The notes: generated by a model from the sequence alone, not told the origin. DNA of 64,000 nt from Altererythrobacter sp. TH136 (GCF_007065885.1 NZ_CP041409.1:1659501-1723500), one strand, 5' to 3'; shown: positions 9,269-20,049, counted from the first letter of the stretch. Translations and numbers: made by a program.

Positions 9269-12200
9269 ATGGCCGCCAAAGCCGCTCGATCGACCAGCAA
9301 AACCCCGACCAGCGATGCCGCGCGCGTGCCCAAGGACCCTGAGCGTTTGGTCGCGGCACTTGCGGCCAGTATGTCCGATTCGCTGCTGCCGGGCGACGTG
9401 GCCTTCGGCACGGAACCGCTCGACGAGGCGGCTCGTTTCCTGATTACTTCGGCCGCCACCCGCGAGGTCGGTCAGCCGATCGTCGCGATCGGTTCGGCGG
9501 CCGAGGGCCGGCGTTTCATGCGGATCGCGCTCATCAACGACGACATGCCGTTCCTGGTCGATTCGGTGGCGGCGGCGGTCGCCTCGCATGGGTTGTCGAT
9601 CGATCGGCTGGTCCATCCGGTGGTGACAGTCGCGCGCGACGCCGAAGGTGCGCTCAAGGATCTGCCGGCAGCATCACCCGAGAACGCGACGCGCGAATCG
9701 ATGATCTACATCGAGACGCCCCGGGTCGATGCCAAGGAACGCCGTGCGCTGGAGCGTGAGTTGCTTGCCACTTTGGGAGATGTTCGCGCGGCGGTTGCGG
9801 ATTGGCCCAAGATGCGCGCGGCGCTGCTGACCGACGCCGAGACCATCTCCGATCCGGAAGGTGCCGAGCTGCTCCGCTGGCTGGAAAGCGGCATGCTCAC
9901 CCAGCTTGGCCACCTGACTCATCACCGCGACGGCAGCCAGGCCAACATGCTCGGGGTGTGCCGCAAGAGCGCGCGCACCATCCTGGCCGACGCCTCGTTC
10001 CAACGCGCCTTCGCCTGGTTCGACCAAGGGGGTCCCAACCTGCGCGAACCGCTGATCATCAAGGCCAACCGGCAGTCGAAGGTTCATCGGCGCGTGCCGC
10101 TCGACCTGTTCATCGTGCCCCAACGAGAGAGCGGAAAAGTCACCGCGCTATCGATTCACGCCGGGGTGTGGACCAGTGCGTCCCTGGCGACCCCGCCGGC
10201 GCAGGTTCCGCGGTTGCGCACCCAACTGGCCTACCTCAACGACAAGTTTGGGTTCGATCCCGGCGGACACACCGGCAAGGCACTGGTTCACGCGCTGACC
10301 GCGCTGCCGCACGATCTGCTGATCGGCTTCGGTGACGACGACATCGAACGCGTTGCGACCACGATGATGAGCCTCGTCGATCGGCCACGGCCCCGGCTCG
10401 TGCTGGTGGAGGCACCGCTCAGCCGCCACCTGTTCGCGTTCGTCTGGCTGCCGCGTGACATGGTGTCGACCCAGGTGCGCCTGCGAATCGAACAGCTTCT
10501 GGAAGAAGGCGCCGGCGCCGGCGCGCTTGACTGGAGCCTGCAGGTGGAAGGCGGGAATCTTGCCCTGCTGCGCTATGTGCTCGACTACCGCGAGCACCAG
10601 CACGCCCCCGATGAAGCGGCAATCGAGCGTGCGATCCAGACCCTGTTGCGCGGCTGGGGCGAATCGGTCGAAAGCGAGCTCGCGCTTGACGAGGACCCGA
10701 CCCGCGCGGCGGCGCTCGCCGCTCGCTATGCGGAAAGCTTCCCGACATCGTATCGCACCGCCTACGGCCCGGCCGAGGCGGCTCGCGATATCCGCCGCCT
10801 TCGCGGGCTGGGAACCGCGGAGGCCGATTCAGGCGAACCGCCGCGTCTGCGCGACGTTCGCCTGTACCAGCTTGACCGCGATGATGCGGACCGGCTGCGC
10901 CTCAAGGTGTATCAGCACGAAGGGATGCTGGCCCTTTCCGATGCGGTCCCGGCGCTGGAGAACTTCGGTTTCCGCGTGTTGGAGGAGCACCCCACTCCGC
11001 TGGCCAGCGATGGCGGCTCACTCGGGACCATTCACGACTTCATTCTGGCGCTCGAGCCGGGCGACGATCTGACCGCGCTGCTCGATCGGCGGGACCAGAT
11101 CGAGCAAGCGATTGCCGCGGTGCTCAATGGAACGGCGGAGAACGATCCGTTCAACCGCCTGGTCGTCGGCACCGCGCTGTCGTCGCGTGAGGCGGACTGG
11201 CTCCGCGCGCTCTATCGCTATCTGCGCCAGGCGAACTTCGGCTTCACCGTCGCCACGGTGGTCGATGCGCTGCGCCGCGCGCCGCAGGTCACCCGATCCC
11301 TGGTCGCGCTGTTCGCCGCGCGTCACGACCCGGCGTTCGCCGACGACCGGGCATCCGCGGAAGCAGAGCACGGCGCGGCCATCCGTCTCGGACTCGGGCA
11401 AGTCGCGGCGATCAACGACGATCGGCTCCTGCGGCTGTACCACGCGGCCATCGATGCCGTGCTGCGGACTAATGCCTTTGCCCCGTCAGCACGGGAAGCC
11501 CTTGCGCTAAAGCTTGATTCGTCGCTGGTTCCAAGCCTTCCCAAGCCGGTGCCGTGGCGCGAAATCTTCGTATATTCGCGGCGCGTGGAAGGAATCCACC
11601 TGCGCGCCGGTCCGGTAGCACGCGGTGGGCTGCGCTGGTCCGACCGGCGCGACGACTTCCGCACCGAAGTGCTGGGACTGATGAAAGCGCAGCGGGTCAA
11701 GAACGCGGTCATCGTGCCGACCGGCGCGAAGGGCGGGTTCTACCCCAAGCATCTCCCGGATCCCGGCCATGACCGGGAGGCGTGGGCCGCCGAAGGTCGC
11801 GCCAGCTACCAGGTTTTCATCCGCACGCTGCTGTCGGTCACCGATAACATCATCGATGGGAAGGTCGTGCATCCGGAAAGCGTGGTGATTCACGACGGCG
11901 AAGACCCTTATTTCGTGGTTGCCGCCGACAAGGGTACCGCCACGTTCTCCGACGTGGCCAACGCGATTGCCGAGAGCCGCGATTTCTGGCTCGACGATGC
12001 GTTCGCGAGCGGCGGTTCGAAAGGTTACGACCACAAGGCGATGGGCATCACCGCGAAGGGCGCTTGGGTCTCCGTCCAGCGACACTTTCTGGAGATGGGT
12101 GTCGACGTACAGACAGAACCGGTCCGGGTGGTGGGTTGCGGCGACATGTCGGGCGACGTGTTCGGTAATGGCATGTTGCTGTCGAAGTCGATCAAGCTGA

Positions 12201-14014
12201 TCGCCGCGTTCGATCACCGGCACATCTTCCTGGATCCCGATCCCGATCCGGCGCGCAGCTGGGCTGAACGCGAACGGATGTTCAACCTGCGCCGGTCAAG
12301 TTGGGAAGATTACGATGCCGGGCTCATCAGCAAGGGCGGCGGCGTGTTCGCGCGGACCCTGAAGCTGATCCTGCTCTCCGAAGAAGTGCGCGCCGCGCTC
12401 GACATAGCCGACACCGAATTGGAGCCCGAAGCGCTGATCGCCGCGATCCTGAAAAGCCCGGTCGGCCTGATCTGGTTCGGCGGAATCGGCACCTACATCA
12501 AGGCATCGGCCGAAGCGAACGCGCAGGTTGGCGACCCTGCCAACGATTCCCTGCGGGTCGATGCCAGCGAATTGCGCGCGCAGGTCATCGGCGAGGGCGC
12601 GAACCTCGGCGTTACCCAGGCCGCGCGGATCGAGTTCGCCCTTGGCGGCGGACGGATCAACACCGACTTCATCGACAATTCGGCCGGCGTGACGTGTTCG
12701 GACAACGAGGTGAACATCAAGATCGCGCTCGCCGCGGCGAAGCGCGCCGGCAGGCTGACCGAACCCAAGCGCATCAAGCTGCTGGAATCGATGACCGACG
12801 AGGTCGCGGACCTGGTGCTGGAGAACAACCGGCTGCAGGCGCTCGCGCTGTCGATCGCCAAGGCGGGGGGCGCGCCGGCGGTCGCCGCACAGCTGCACCT
12901 GATGGCGGCGCTCGAAACGCGCGGCGCGCTCGATCGGCGGACCGAAGGGCTGTCGACAGCCGACGTGCTCGCACGCCGGGCCGATGACGGGCAGGGCCTC
13001 ACCCGTCCCGAGCTGGCCGTGCTGTTGTCCTCGACCAAGCTGGTCCTGCAGGACGCGATCGAAAGCTCCTCGCTGCCTGACGATCCGGTTCTGTCCGACC
13101 TTCTGCTCAGCTATTTCCCGTCGACGATGCGCAATACCTATCGCCGCGAGATCGAAGGGCACCAGCTACGCAGGGCGATCATCGCGACGCAGCTTGCCAA
13201 CCTGATCGTCAACCGGCTCGGCGTGGTGCACCCGTTCGAACTCGCCGAAGAAGAAGGCGTTGGCCTGGCGGAGATCAGCGCGTCGTTCGTGGTGGCGGAG
13301 CGGTTGTTCAAGGCGCGCCCGCTGTGGGCCGAGATCGAAGCCGCGCCGATGCCCGAAGAGGCCCGCATCTTCCTCTTCCGGCATGCCGCAGGCGCCCTGC
13401 GCAGCCAGATGGCCGACCTGATCCGGGCGGGCGCAAGCACGGTTCAGCCGGGCCAGATGATCGCGGCGCTCGACAAGCGGGTCCAGGTCCTGGCCCGTGC
13501 GACGGGCGAGCTGCTGCCGGCGGCTTCGCGCGAACAATCGGGCCGGCTCATCGGCGAATTTGTGGCTCTCGGTGCGCCGGAGACGCTCGCGGCCCAGGTG
13601 GCTCACCTCTACGACCTCGACGGGGCGGTCGGCCTGGCGGCATTGTCGAAGGAAGCCGAGATCGACGCGCGCAAGCTTACGGCGGCGTTCACTGACGTGG
13701 GCGAGCGGCTGGGACTGGACTGGGCGCAAAGCACCGCAGCGATGATGAACCCGTCGGACGTGTGGGAGCGCCTGCTGGTCGCGGGGCTGTCCCGCGATTT
13801 CCAGCAGATGCGCCTGCAATTCCTGCGCCGACTGTCGCGCCGCAAGGGGAGCAAGGACGATCCGGCGGGCGCGGTGGCCAACTGGTCGGAGATGCACGAT
13901 CCGGCCATCCGCCAATTCCGCAGCATGATCGGCCGCGCGCAGGGCCACAACCCGGTGGCCCCGGCGATGCTCGCGCAGATCGCCAGTCAGGCGCGAAACC
14001 TGCTCGCCCGCTAG
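9269..14014 (+). CDS. gdhB: NAD-specific glutamate dehydrogenase, large type
   Basis: A very large protein of about 1,581 residues of the GDH-L180 class, which deaminates glutamate to 2-oxoglutarate with NAD and feeds amino-acid carbon into the TCA cycle. The N-terminal half contains ACT-like regulatory regions (ALINDDMPFLVDSVAAAV). The catalytic part lies roughly at residues 780-1180 with the diagnostic GGLRWSDRRDDFRTEVLGLMKAQ, VKNAVIVPTGAKGGFYPK, and the nucleotide-binding part near VVGCGDMSGDVFGNGML and WFGGIGTYIK. The C-terminal 400 residues are the helical domain of this class. The frame could begin at 9227, but ATG 9269 follows a purine-rich GCAGG and gives a typical start (MAAKAARS). 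The 19-bp palindrome upstream suggests a dedicated regulator. Confidence 0.95.
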   Translation: MAAKAARSTSKTPTSDAARVPKDPERLVAALAASMSDSLLPGDVAFGTEPLDEAARFLITSAATREVGQPIVAIGSAAEGRRFMRIALINDDMPFLVDSVAAAVASHGLSIDRLVHPVVTVARDAEGALKDLPAASPENATRESMIYIETPRVDAKERRALERELLATLGDVRAAVADWPKMRAALLTDAETISDPEGAELLRWLESGMLTQLGHLTHHRDGSQANMLGVCRKSARTILADASFQRAFAWFDQGGPNLREPLIIKANRQSKVHRRVPLDLFIVPQRESGKVTALSIHAGVWTSASLATPPAQVPRLRTQLAYLNDKFGFDPGGHTGKALVHALTALPHDLLIGFGDDDIERVATTMMSLVDRPRPRLVLVEAPLSRHLFAFVWLPRDMVSTQVRLRIEQLLEEGAGAGALDWSLQVEGGNLALLRYVLDYREHQHAPDEAAIERAIQTLLRGWGESVESELALDEDPTRAAALAARYAESFPTSYRTAYGPAEAARDIRRLRGLGTAEADSGEPPRLRDVRLYQLDRDDADRLRLKVYQHEGMLALSDAVPALENFGFRVLEEHPTPLASDGGSLGTIHDFILALEPGDDLTALLDRRDQIEQAIAAVLNGTAENDPFNRLVVGTALSSREADWLRALYRYLRQANFGFTVATVVDALRRAPQVTRSLVALFAARHDPAFADDRASAEAEHGAAIRLGLGQVAAINDDRLLRLYHAAIDAVLRTNAFAPSAREALALKLDSSLVPSLPKPVPWREIFVYSRRVEGIHLRAGPVARGGLRWSDRRDDFRTEVLGLMKAQRVKNAVIVPTGAKGGFYPKHLPDPGHDREAWAAEGRASYQVFIRTLLSVTDNIIDGKVVHPESVVIHDGEDPYFVVAADKGTATFSDVANAIAESRDFWLDDAFASGGSKGYDHKAMGITAKGAWVSVQRHFLEMGVDVQTEPVRVVGCGDMSGDVFGNGMLLSKSIKLIAAFDHRHIFLDPDPDPARSWAERERMFNLRRSSWEDYDAGLISKGGGVFARTLKLILLSEEVRAALDIADTELEPEALIAAILKSPVGLIWFGGIGTYIKASAEANAQVGDPANDSLRVDASELRAQVIGEGANLGVTQAARIEFALGGGRINTDFIDNSAGVTCSDNEVNIKIALAAAKRAGRLTEPKRIKLLESMTDEVADLVLENNRLQALALSIAKAGGAPAVAAQLHLMAALETRGALDRRTEGLSTADVLARRADDGQGLTRPELAVLLSSTKLVLQDAIESSSLPDDPVLSDLLLSYFPSTMRNTYRREIEGHQLRRAIIATQLANLIVNRLGVVHPFELAEEEGVGLAEISASFVVAERLFKARPLWAEIEAAPMPEEARIFLFRHAAGALRSQMADLIRAGASTVQPGQMIAALDKRVQVLARATGELLPAASREQSGRLIGEFVALGAPETLAAQVAHLYDLDGAVGLAALSKEAEIDARKLTAAFTDVGERLGLDWAQSTAAMMNPSDVWERLLVAGLSRDFQQMRLQFLRRLSRRKGSKDDPAGAVANWSEMHDPAIRQFRSMIGRAQGHNPVAPAMLAQIASQARNLLAR

Positions 14015-14044
14015 CGGCGCTTGACGCCTGCCGGCTTGCTGACC

Positions 14045-15283
14045 ATGCCGCTGCCGATGGATCAGGCGGATGTCGTCATCGTTGGGACCGGCCACGGCGG
14101 CGCGCAGGCCGCGATCGCGCTGCGTCAGCAGGGGTTTGAGGGGTCGATCATGATGATCGGCCGCGATCCGGAACTGCCGTACGAACGGCCCCCGCTGTCG
14201 AAGGAGTACCTTGCCCGCGACAAGCCGTTCGAACGGATCACCATCCGTCCGGCGACTTTCTGGCAGGAACGCGACGTGACCGTCCGCACCCGTACGGTGG
14301 TGACCGGGGTCGATCCAGGCGCAGGCACGCTGAAACTGGCTGGCGGCGGCGTGGTGAATTATGGCAAGCTGATCTGGGCCGCGGGCGGCGATCCGCGGCG
14401 CCTGTCATGCGCGGGCGCGGACCTGTCGGGGATTCACTCCGTCCGCGACAAGGCGGATGTCGACCGGCTGATGGCGGAACTCGACGGCGGGGCGAGGCGT
14501 GTCGCGGTGGTCGGCGGCGGTTATATCGGCCTGGAGGCGGCCGCGGTCCTGACCAAGCTCGGCTGCGAAGTCACCCTCGTCGAAGCCCTGCCGCGCGTGC
14601 TCGCCCGCGTCGCGGGCGAACCTTTGAGCGCATTCTTCGAACAGTATCACCGCGCCCGCGGGGTCAACGTTCTGCTCGATGCCAAAGTCGACCGGCTCGA
14701 AGGGGAAAACTGCTGGGTGCGGCGCGTGGTCCTTGATAGCGGGGACGTCATCGCTTGCGACCTGGTGGTCGTGGGCATTGGTATCGTTCCTGCCGCCGGC
14801 CCGCTGATCGCAGCGGGCGCCGCGGGAGCCAACGGGATCGACGTGGACGAATATTGCCGCACCTCGCTGGACCATATCTATGCCATCGGGGATTGCGCGG
14901 CGCATGCGAGCCATTGGGCCGATGGCACGGTCGTTCGCATCGAATCCGTGCAGAATGCCAACGACATGGCGACGACGGTGGCCAAGCACATCACCGGCAT
15001 TCAAGAGCCGTACCGCGCTTTCCCCTGGTTCTGGTCCAACCAGTACGACCTCAAGCTGCAGACCGCGGGCCTGTCGTTAGGGTTTGATGACGCCGTCGTT
15101 CGGGGAACGCCCGCAGAAGCGAAGTTCTCCGTGATCTACTTGAAGGAGGGTCGGATGATCGCGATCGACTGCGTCAATTCGACCAAGGATTACGTCCAGG
15201 GGCGCAAGCTGATCGAAGCACGGGCGACGCCCGATCGCGCGAGCCTTGCCGACCCTGCAGTGCCGCTCAAGGAACTGCTGTAA
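14045..15283 (+). CDS. FAD-dependent ferredoxin-reductase-type oxidoreductase
   Basis: About 412 residues from the ATG at 14045 (a TTG at 14021 is also in frame). Two dinucleotide folds are clear: FAD binding [14 protein letters not shown] near the N-terminus and NAD(P)H binding [17 protein letters not shown] near residue 155, plus the second FAD motif IYAIGDCA. The C-terminal domain is the reductase type found in putidaredoxin/rhodocoxin reductases. Such proteins pass electrons from NAD(P)H through a 2Fe-2S ferredoxin to P450s or ring dioxygenases. A CYP153-type P450 lies about 3.4 kb downstream on the same strand, but no ferredoxin gene is visible. The 3' end overlaps the convergent queG by 17 bases. 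Confidence 0.9.
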   Translation: MPLPMDQADVVIVGTGHGGAQAAIALRQQGFEGSIMMIGRDPELPYERPPLSKEYLARDKPFERITIRPATFWQERDVTVRTRTVVTGVDPGAGTLKLAGGGVVNYGKLIWAAGGDPRRLSCAGADLSGIHSVRDKADVDRLMAELDGGARRVAVVGGGYIGLEAAAVLTKLGCEVTLVEALPRVLARVAGEPLSAFFEQYHRARGVNVLLDAKVDRLEGENCWVRRVVLDSGDVIACDLVVVGIGIVPAAGPLIAAGAAGANGIDVDEYCRTSLDHIYAIGDCAAHASHWADGTVVRIESVQNANDMATTVAKHITGIQEPYRAFPWFWSNQYDLKLQTAGLSLGFDDAVVRGTPAEAKFSVIYLKEGRMIAIDCVNSTKDYVQGRKLIEARATPDRASLADPAVPLKELL

Positions 15284-16328
15284 GCTCTCGCAGCGCCCAC
15301 TGGGCGGCTTCGGCAACGACCGGATCGGCATCGCGCGCCAGTCGGGAAACCGGCTCGACCAGCGTGAGATCGGCTGAGTTGCCGGCGGCTATCAGGCAGT
15401 TGCGCACGAACCGGTTGCGGCCGATGCGCTTGATCGGGCTGCCGGAAAACAGCCGCCGGAATGCCGCGTCGTCCAGCGCCAGTAGCTCGGCCAAACGCGG
15501 CGCGGCGAGTTCGGCGCGCGGCAGGAAAGCGGCGTTGGCCGCGGCCGACTGCGCGAACCGGTTCCATGGACAGACCGCCAGGCAATCGTCGCAGCCGTAG
15601 ATGCGGTTGCCGATAGCCTTGCGGAATTCGTGAGGGATCTGCCCGGCGTTCTCGATCGTAAGGTACGAGATACAGCGCCGCGCATCGAGCTGAAACGGTG
15701 CGGGAAAGGCCGCCGTCGGACAGGCGTCGAGGCATGCGGAGCACGATCCACAGCGCGGTTGATGCGCGGCGTCAGGCGCAAAGTCGATCGTGGTGTAGAT
15801 CGCGCCCAGGAATAGCCACGACCCGTGAGCGCGGCTGACCAGGTTGGTGTGTTTACCCTGCCAACCCAGCCCGGCGGCCTGGCCCAGAGGCTTTTCCATC
15901 ACCGGCGCAGTGTCGACGAACACTTTCACTTGCTCACCCGGCGCCTGCGCCACCAGCCAGCGTGCGAGCCGCTTCAGTGCCTTCTTCACCGTGTCGTGAT
16001 AATCGCGGCCTTGGGCGTAGACCGAAATCCGCCCCTTGTCCGACTCTCCCGCCAGTGCCAGCGGATCGGTGGCCGGTGCGTAGCTCATGCCTAGCGCGAT
16101 GACACTGTTCGCTTCCGGCCATAACGTTTGCGGAGAGGCACGCTCCGCCACGCGGGTGGCCATCCAGTCCATCGTCCCATGGCGATCGTCGCCCAGCCAG
16201 AGGTCAAGTCGCTCCGCACGGGGACGATCGGGAGCGGCAGACGCGATGCCGATCGCGGCAAAGCCCTCGGCACGCGCCTGTTCGACGAGCGCAACGCGCA
16301 AGTCGTCGGTAGCCGGCCTGTTAACCAC
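15267..16328 (-). CDS. queG: epoxyqueuosine reductase
   Basis: A 353-residue iron-sulfur, cobalamin-dependent enzyme that performs the last step of queuosine synthesis in tRNA, reducing epoxyqueuosine at the wobble position. Evidence: N-terminal FAAIGIASA segment, [32 protein letters not shown], two 4Fe-4S motifs [16 protein letters not shown] and [11 protein letters not shown], and a short HEAT-like C-terminus. The start is GTG at 16328. It is convergent with the flavoprotein gene, sharing 17 bases at their ends, and divergent from the ABC transporter genes with only 42 bases between starts. Confidence 0.96.
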   Translation of the reverse strand: MVNRPATDDLRVALVEQARAEGFAAIGIASAAPDRPRAERLDLWLGDDRHGTMDWMATRVAERASPQTLWPEANSVIALGMSYAPATDPLALAGESDKGRISVYAQGRDYHDTVKKALKRLARWLVAQAPGEQVKVFVDTAPVMEKPLGQAAGLGWQGKHTNLVSRAHGSWLFLGAIYTTIDFAPDAAHQPRCGSCSACLDACPTAAFPAPFQLDARRCISYLTIENAGQIPHEFRKAIGNRIYGCDDCLAVCPWNRFAQSAAANAAFLPRAELAAPRLAELLALDDAAFRRLFSGSPIKRIGRNRFVRNCLIAAGNSADLTLVEPVSRLARDADPVVAEAAQWALRELTAVP

Positions 16329-16370
16329 GCTTGGGGTTGCTCCCGTTCACGCGGCAGAGTTAACGCCGCC

Positions 16371-17357
16371 ATGATGAACGCTCCGCTAAGCTTTCCCCCG
16401 GTCGCCGGCAATGCCGGTCGTCCGCTTGCGATCGAAGCCATCGGCCTGGTCAAGCACTTCGAGGGCACGACCGCTGTCGACGGGGTGGACCTGGCCGTGC
16501 CGGAAGGGGCGATCTACGGCGTGCTCGGGCCGAACGGAGCGGGCAAGACCACGACCTTGCGCATGTTGCTGGGAATCATCGATCCCGATGCGGGCGTGCG
16601 ACGGGTCTTCGGGCACGAGCGGCCGCACGATATCGCCAAGCTGATCGGCTACCTGCCCGAAGAACGCGGGCTGTACCCATCGATGAAGGCGGTCGAAGCG
16701 ATCGCGTTCCTTGGGGCACTGCGCGGCGTGCCGCTTGCCGAAGGACGGCGGCGCGGGCGCGAACTGCTCGAGGAACACGGCCTCGGTCACGCTGCCGAGC
16801 GCACCATTCGCCAGCTGTCCAAGGGGATGGCCCAGACGGTCCAACTCCTCGGAACGCTGGTCCACCGCCCCCGGCTGGTGGTCCTGGACGAACCCTTCAG
16901 CGGTCTCGATGCGCTCAACCAGGGCAAGCTGGAGGTGATGATCCGCCGCATGGCCGCCGAAGGGACCACGGTGATCTTCTCCACCCACGTCATCGCGCAC
17001 GCGGAACGGTTGTGCGAAGGCGTGGCCATTATCGCCGGGGGCAAGGTGCCTTATGCCGGGAGCGTGGATACCGCGCGCGATCGTATTCCGGCGCAAGTGC
17101 GGCTCGAGACGGCAGCACCCGACGGCTCGTGGCGTCGCGCGCTGCCGGCAGATGCGCGGCATGAGGGGCGATACTGGCTGTTCTCGTTGCCGGACAGCGG
17201 CATCGAACCGCTGCTGCGCGCCCTGATCGAGGGTAACGCGGGCATCCTGTCACTGTCGATCGAGCGCGCGGGCCTGCACGACGCCTTCGTGCACATCGCG
17301 GGCGAGGCCGCCGCGCGCGCGCTGGGTGAGGGAAACCAAGTGGAGCAGGTGCGGTGA
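16371..17357 (+). CDS. ABC transporter ATP-binding protein, NatA/DUF4162 type
   Basis: A 328-residue ATPase. Walker A GPNGAGKTTTLR, signature LSKGMAQTVQL, Walker B LVVLDEPFSGLD and the switch His in STHV are all intact. The C-terminal third (about residues 240-328) matches the DUF4162 extension found on ATPases paired with NatB-like permeases. The ATG at 16371 is chosen because it directly precedes the first beta strand; the longer open frame upstream is antisense to queG. It overlaps the permease gene (GTGA). Together they form an exporter; sodium, drug or peptide substrates are all possible. Confidence 0.92.
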   Translation: MMNAPLSFPPVAGNAGRPLAIEAIGLVKHFEGTTAVDGVDLAVPEGAIYGVLGPNGAGKTTTLRMLLGIIDPDAGVRRVFGHERPHDIAKLIGYLPEERGLYPSMKAVEAIAFLGALRGVPLAEGRRRGRELLEEHGLGHAAERTIRQLSKGMAQTVQLLGTLVHRPRLVVLDEPFSGLDALNQGKLEVMIRRMAAEGTTVIFSTHVIAHAERLCEGVAIIAGGKVPYAGSVDTARDRIPAQVRLETAAPDGSWRRALPADARHEGRYWLFSLPDSGIEPLLRALIEGNAGILSLSIERAGLHDAFVHIAGEAAARALGEGNQVEQVR

Positions 17358-18565
17358 GCATGCAGAGCGGGCACTCTCGTCTGAACCTGGCGCAAGCCGC
17401 GTTTGTGATCGCTCGGCGGGATGTCCGCGCGATCCTGTTTTCTAAGGCGTTCCTGTTCTTCCTGCTCGGCCCCATATTCTTCGGGTTGGTCAGCCTTGGC
17501 GCGGCATCGCTGGGCCAGCGCACGGCGGAGAACCGTGAGCCGCCGGTGCTTGCTGTCGCCATGTCGCCGGCCGACTCGACCGCGATAATAGCTGCGCGGG
17601 AGCGTCTCGCCCACGTGATCGACCTCCCCCGCATCCAGCGAGTCGATCCGGCCAGCAATCCGGCCACACTCCTGAACGCGGGCGCGAGCAATTTCGGCGC
17701 TGTCTTAACGGGCACTCCCGCCGCACCGGAACTGACCGGTACCGCGGAGCGGATCGCGAGCTGGCGCGGTCAGGTCGCGCTGGTCGCCGCAAGCGTGTCG
17801 GGATCTGACGCAGCGTACCCTCAGGTCGTGTTGCAGCCGACCGTTACCAGCGGCGCCAGCCAGAAAAGCGGCCGGGTCGGGACTGCGACGGGTGCGCTTA
17901 CTCTGCTGTTCCTCCTGACGATGCTGCTGGCCGGCATGGTGATGTCCAACCTGGTCGAGGAGAAGGCGAACAAGATCATCGAGATCCTTGCCGCAGCGGT
18001 CCCGATGGATGCGGTCTTCCTCGGCAAGCTGTTTGCAATGCTCGTGGTCAGCCTGGTCGGGCTCACGGTGTGGGGAACACTCGGAGCGATCGCCGCCGCA
18101 TTCAGCGGCGGTTCGATCGGCTCGCTGGTGGCCCCGGCTGTGGGCTGGCCCGTGTTCGTGGCGCTGTTCCTGATTTACTTCGCCATGGCATATCTGCTGA
18201 TCGGGTCGGTGTTCCTGACAATCGGCGCGATGGCACCGACGGTGCGCGATGTGCAGACGCTGTCGATGCCGGCGACCATGCTTCAACTTGGGGTGTTTTT
18301 CCTCGCGACGTATTCCACCAGCGACCTAGGTTCGCCGGTGGAACTGGCCGCTATCGTTTTCCCCTTGAGCAGCCCGTACGCGATGGTCAGCCGCGCGGCG
18401 CAGGAGCCGGACCTGTGGCCACATGCCGCGGCACTCGCATGGCAGGCGCTGTGGGTCATGCTGTTCGTCCGCTTCGGCGCGCAGCTCTTCCGGCGCCGGG
18501 TTATGAAATCCGGCCCGCAGGCACCGAAGGGCCGCCGATGGCGCAAGGCTGCTGCCGCGCGATGA
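17354..18565 (+). CDS. ABC transporter permease, NatB-like
   Basis: A 403-residue permease (GTG at 17354; ATG at 17360 is an alternative). One membrane segment lies near the N-terminus (AFLFFLLGPIFFGLVSLGAASLG), then a large extracytoplasmic domain of about 150 residues, then five hydrophobic segments including TGALTLLFLLTMLLAGMVMSNLVEEKANKIIEI, a typical ABC-2 sequence with the coupling motif EEKANKIIEI. The C-terminus is basic (RRWRKAAAAR). Overlap with the ATPase gene shows they are one transporter. Substrate is unknown. Confidence 0.92.
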   Translation: MSMQSGHSRLNLAQAAFVIARRDVRAILFSKAFLFFLLGPIFFGLVSLGAASLGQRTAENREPPVLAVAMSPADSTAIIAARERLAHVIDLPRIQRVDPASNPATLLNAGASNFGAVLTGTPAAPELTGTAERIASWRGQVALVAASVSGSDAAYPQVVLQPTVTSGASQKSGRVGTATGALTLLFLLTMLLAGMVMSNLVEEKANKIIEILAAAVPMDAVFLGKLFAMLVVSLVGLTVWGTLGAIAAAFSGGSIGSLVAPAVGWPVFVALFLIYFAMAYLLIGSVFLTIGAMAPTVRDVQTLSMPATMLQLGVFFLATYSTSDLGSPVELAAIVFPLSSPYAMVSRAAQEPDLWPHAAALAWQALWVMLFVRFGAQLFRRRVMKSGPQAPKGRRWRKAAAAR

Positions 18566-18679
18566 ACCGCCCGCGACTTCGGTCGCAAATCGCAACGCAC
18601 TATTGACACTGCGGTAAGCAAGCGCAGGATGGGCGGCGATCAAAGGCGGCTTAGAATCGCCTCAGCAGGAGAGTTCGCG

Positions 18680-20008
18680 ATGGCCACCCAGCCGCAACAG
18701 GCGCCGTTCCAGTGGACGCGGGAGCCCCGCGCCGTCGATGCGCTGGACCAGGCGCTGCGCGAGAACCCGCAGGTTCTGCCCGTCCATACCGAGAAATGGG
18801 ACGTGAGCCGGTCGGATATTTACGTTGAGGACCGGTGGCAGCCGATCTTCAAGGAGATGCGCGCCGCGGGTGACCTGCACAAGGTCGAAAGCAGCCCGTT
18901 CGGATCACACTGGAACGTCGTTTCGCATCGGGCGATCCAGCATATCGAAGCCCTACCCGAACTGTACTCGTCTGCCGGGGGTATCACCATCCTCGAGGCG
19001 ATGAGCGACGAAAAGCTCGCCGAGCTGGGCCGCGAGCGGTTCGAACTGCCGATGTTCATCGCGATGGACCGGCCCAAGCATACCGGCCAGCGGCGCACGG
19101 TCGCGCCCAAGTTCACGCCATCGAACATGGCCGATATGGAAGGCGACATCCGCCGCCGCACCGGTGAACTGCTCGACACGCTGCCGCGCGGCAAGGTGTT
19201 CGATTGGGTCGATACGGTATCGATCGAGCTTACCACGGGCATGCTGGCGCTGCTGTTCGACTTTCCGTGGGAAGATCGCCGGCTGCTGACCTTCTGGTCC
19301 GACTGGGCCGGCGATACCGAGATCGCGCTGGTGCGCGAGCTGGATCTGCAGCGCCAGGGCATTCTGCGCGAGATGGGCGCGTATTTCATGCAGCTGTGGC
19401 AGGACCGAGCCAGCAAGGAGCCCAGCGGCGATCTTATCTCGATGATGATCCACTCGCCGGCGATGAACCAGATGAGCCCGGAAGAATTCATGGGTAACCT
19501 GGTGCTGCTGATCGTGGGGGGCAACGACACCACCCGCAACACCATGAGCGGGATCATCCACGCGTTCGACAAGTTCCCCGACCAGCGCAAGCTGTTCGAG
19601 AACGACCCATCCTTGATCCCCGGGGCGGTGCAAGAAGTGCTCCGTTACCAGACCCCGCTGGCGCACATGCGCCGCGTGGCGACCGAGGACAGCGAGTTGT
19701 TTGGCCAGACGGTCAAGGCCGGCGAGCGGCTGGTGTTGTGGTACATCTCGGCCAACCGCGACGAGACGGTGTTCGACAACCCTGACACGCTCGATATCAC
19801 CCGCGAGAACGCGCGCCGCCACTTGTCGTTTGGCTACGGGATCCACCGCTGCGTGGGGGCCCGCCTGGCCGAACTACAGCTAAGGGTGCTGCTGGAAGAG
19901 ATGCACGCGCGCCGGATGCGGGTGCATGTCGCGGGTGACGTGGAGCGGGTGCGAGCCAATTTCGTGCACGGGTTCCGCAAGCTCGAAGTCGAGATCACCG
20001 AATTCTGA
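18680..20008 (+). CDS. cytochrome P450, CYP153-like alkane/fatty-acid omega-hydroxylase
   Basis: A soluble P450 of 442 residues. The oxygen-activating I-helix reads LIVGGNDTTRNTMSG, the ExxR motif is EVLRYQTP, and the heme loop is FGYGIHRCVGARLAELQLR with the ligand cysteine near residue 391. These sequences match the CYP153 group, which hydroxylates medium-chain alkanes and fatty acids at the terminal carbon using a ferredoxin/reductase pair. The ATG at 18680 has AGGAG nearby. A TTGACA at 18603-18608 could be a -35 element, but the matching -10 is weak. No ferredoxin lies beside it; a reductase-type flavoprotein is about 3.4 kb upstream. Subfamily is by eye, substrate range is inferred. Confidence 0.88.
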   Translation: MATQPQQAPFQWTREPRAVDALDQALRENPQVLPVHTEKWDVSRSDIYVEDRWQPIFKEMRAAGDLHKVESSPFGSHWNVVSHRAIQHIEALPELYSSAGGITILEAMSDEKLAELGRERFELPMFIAMDRPKHTGQRRTVAPKFTPSNMADMEGDIRRRTGELLDTLPRGKVFDWVDTVSIELTTGMLALLFDFPWEDRRLLTFWSDWAGDTEIALVRELDLQRQGILREMGAYFMQLWQDRASKEPSGDLISMMIHSPAMNQMSPEEFMGNLVLLIVGGNDTTRNTMSGIIHAFDKFPDQRKLFENDPSLIPGAVQEVLRYQTPLAHMRRVATEDSELFGQTVKAGERLVLWYISANRDETVFDNPDTLDITRENARRHLSFGYGIHRCVGARLAELQLRVLLEEMHARRMRVHVAGDVERVRANFVHGFRKLEVEITEF

Positions 20009-20049
20009 ACCGTTCAGCACAGGTTGTCGCGCGCGCGTTAGGACACGGC

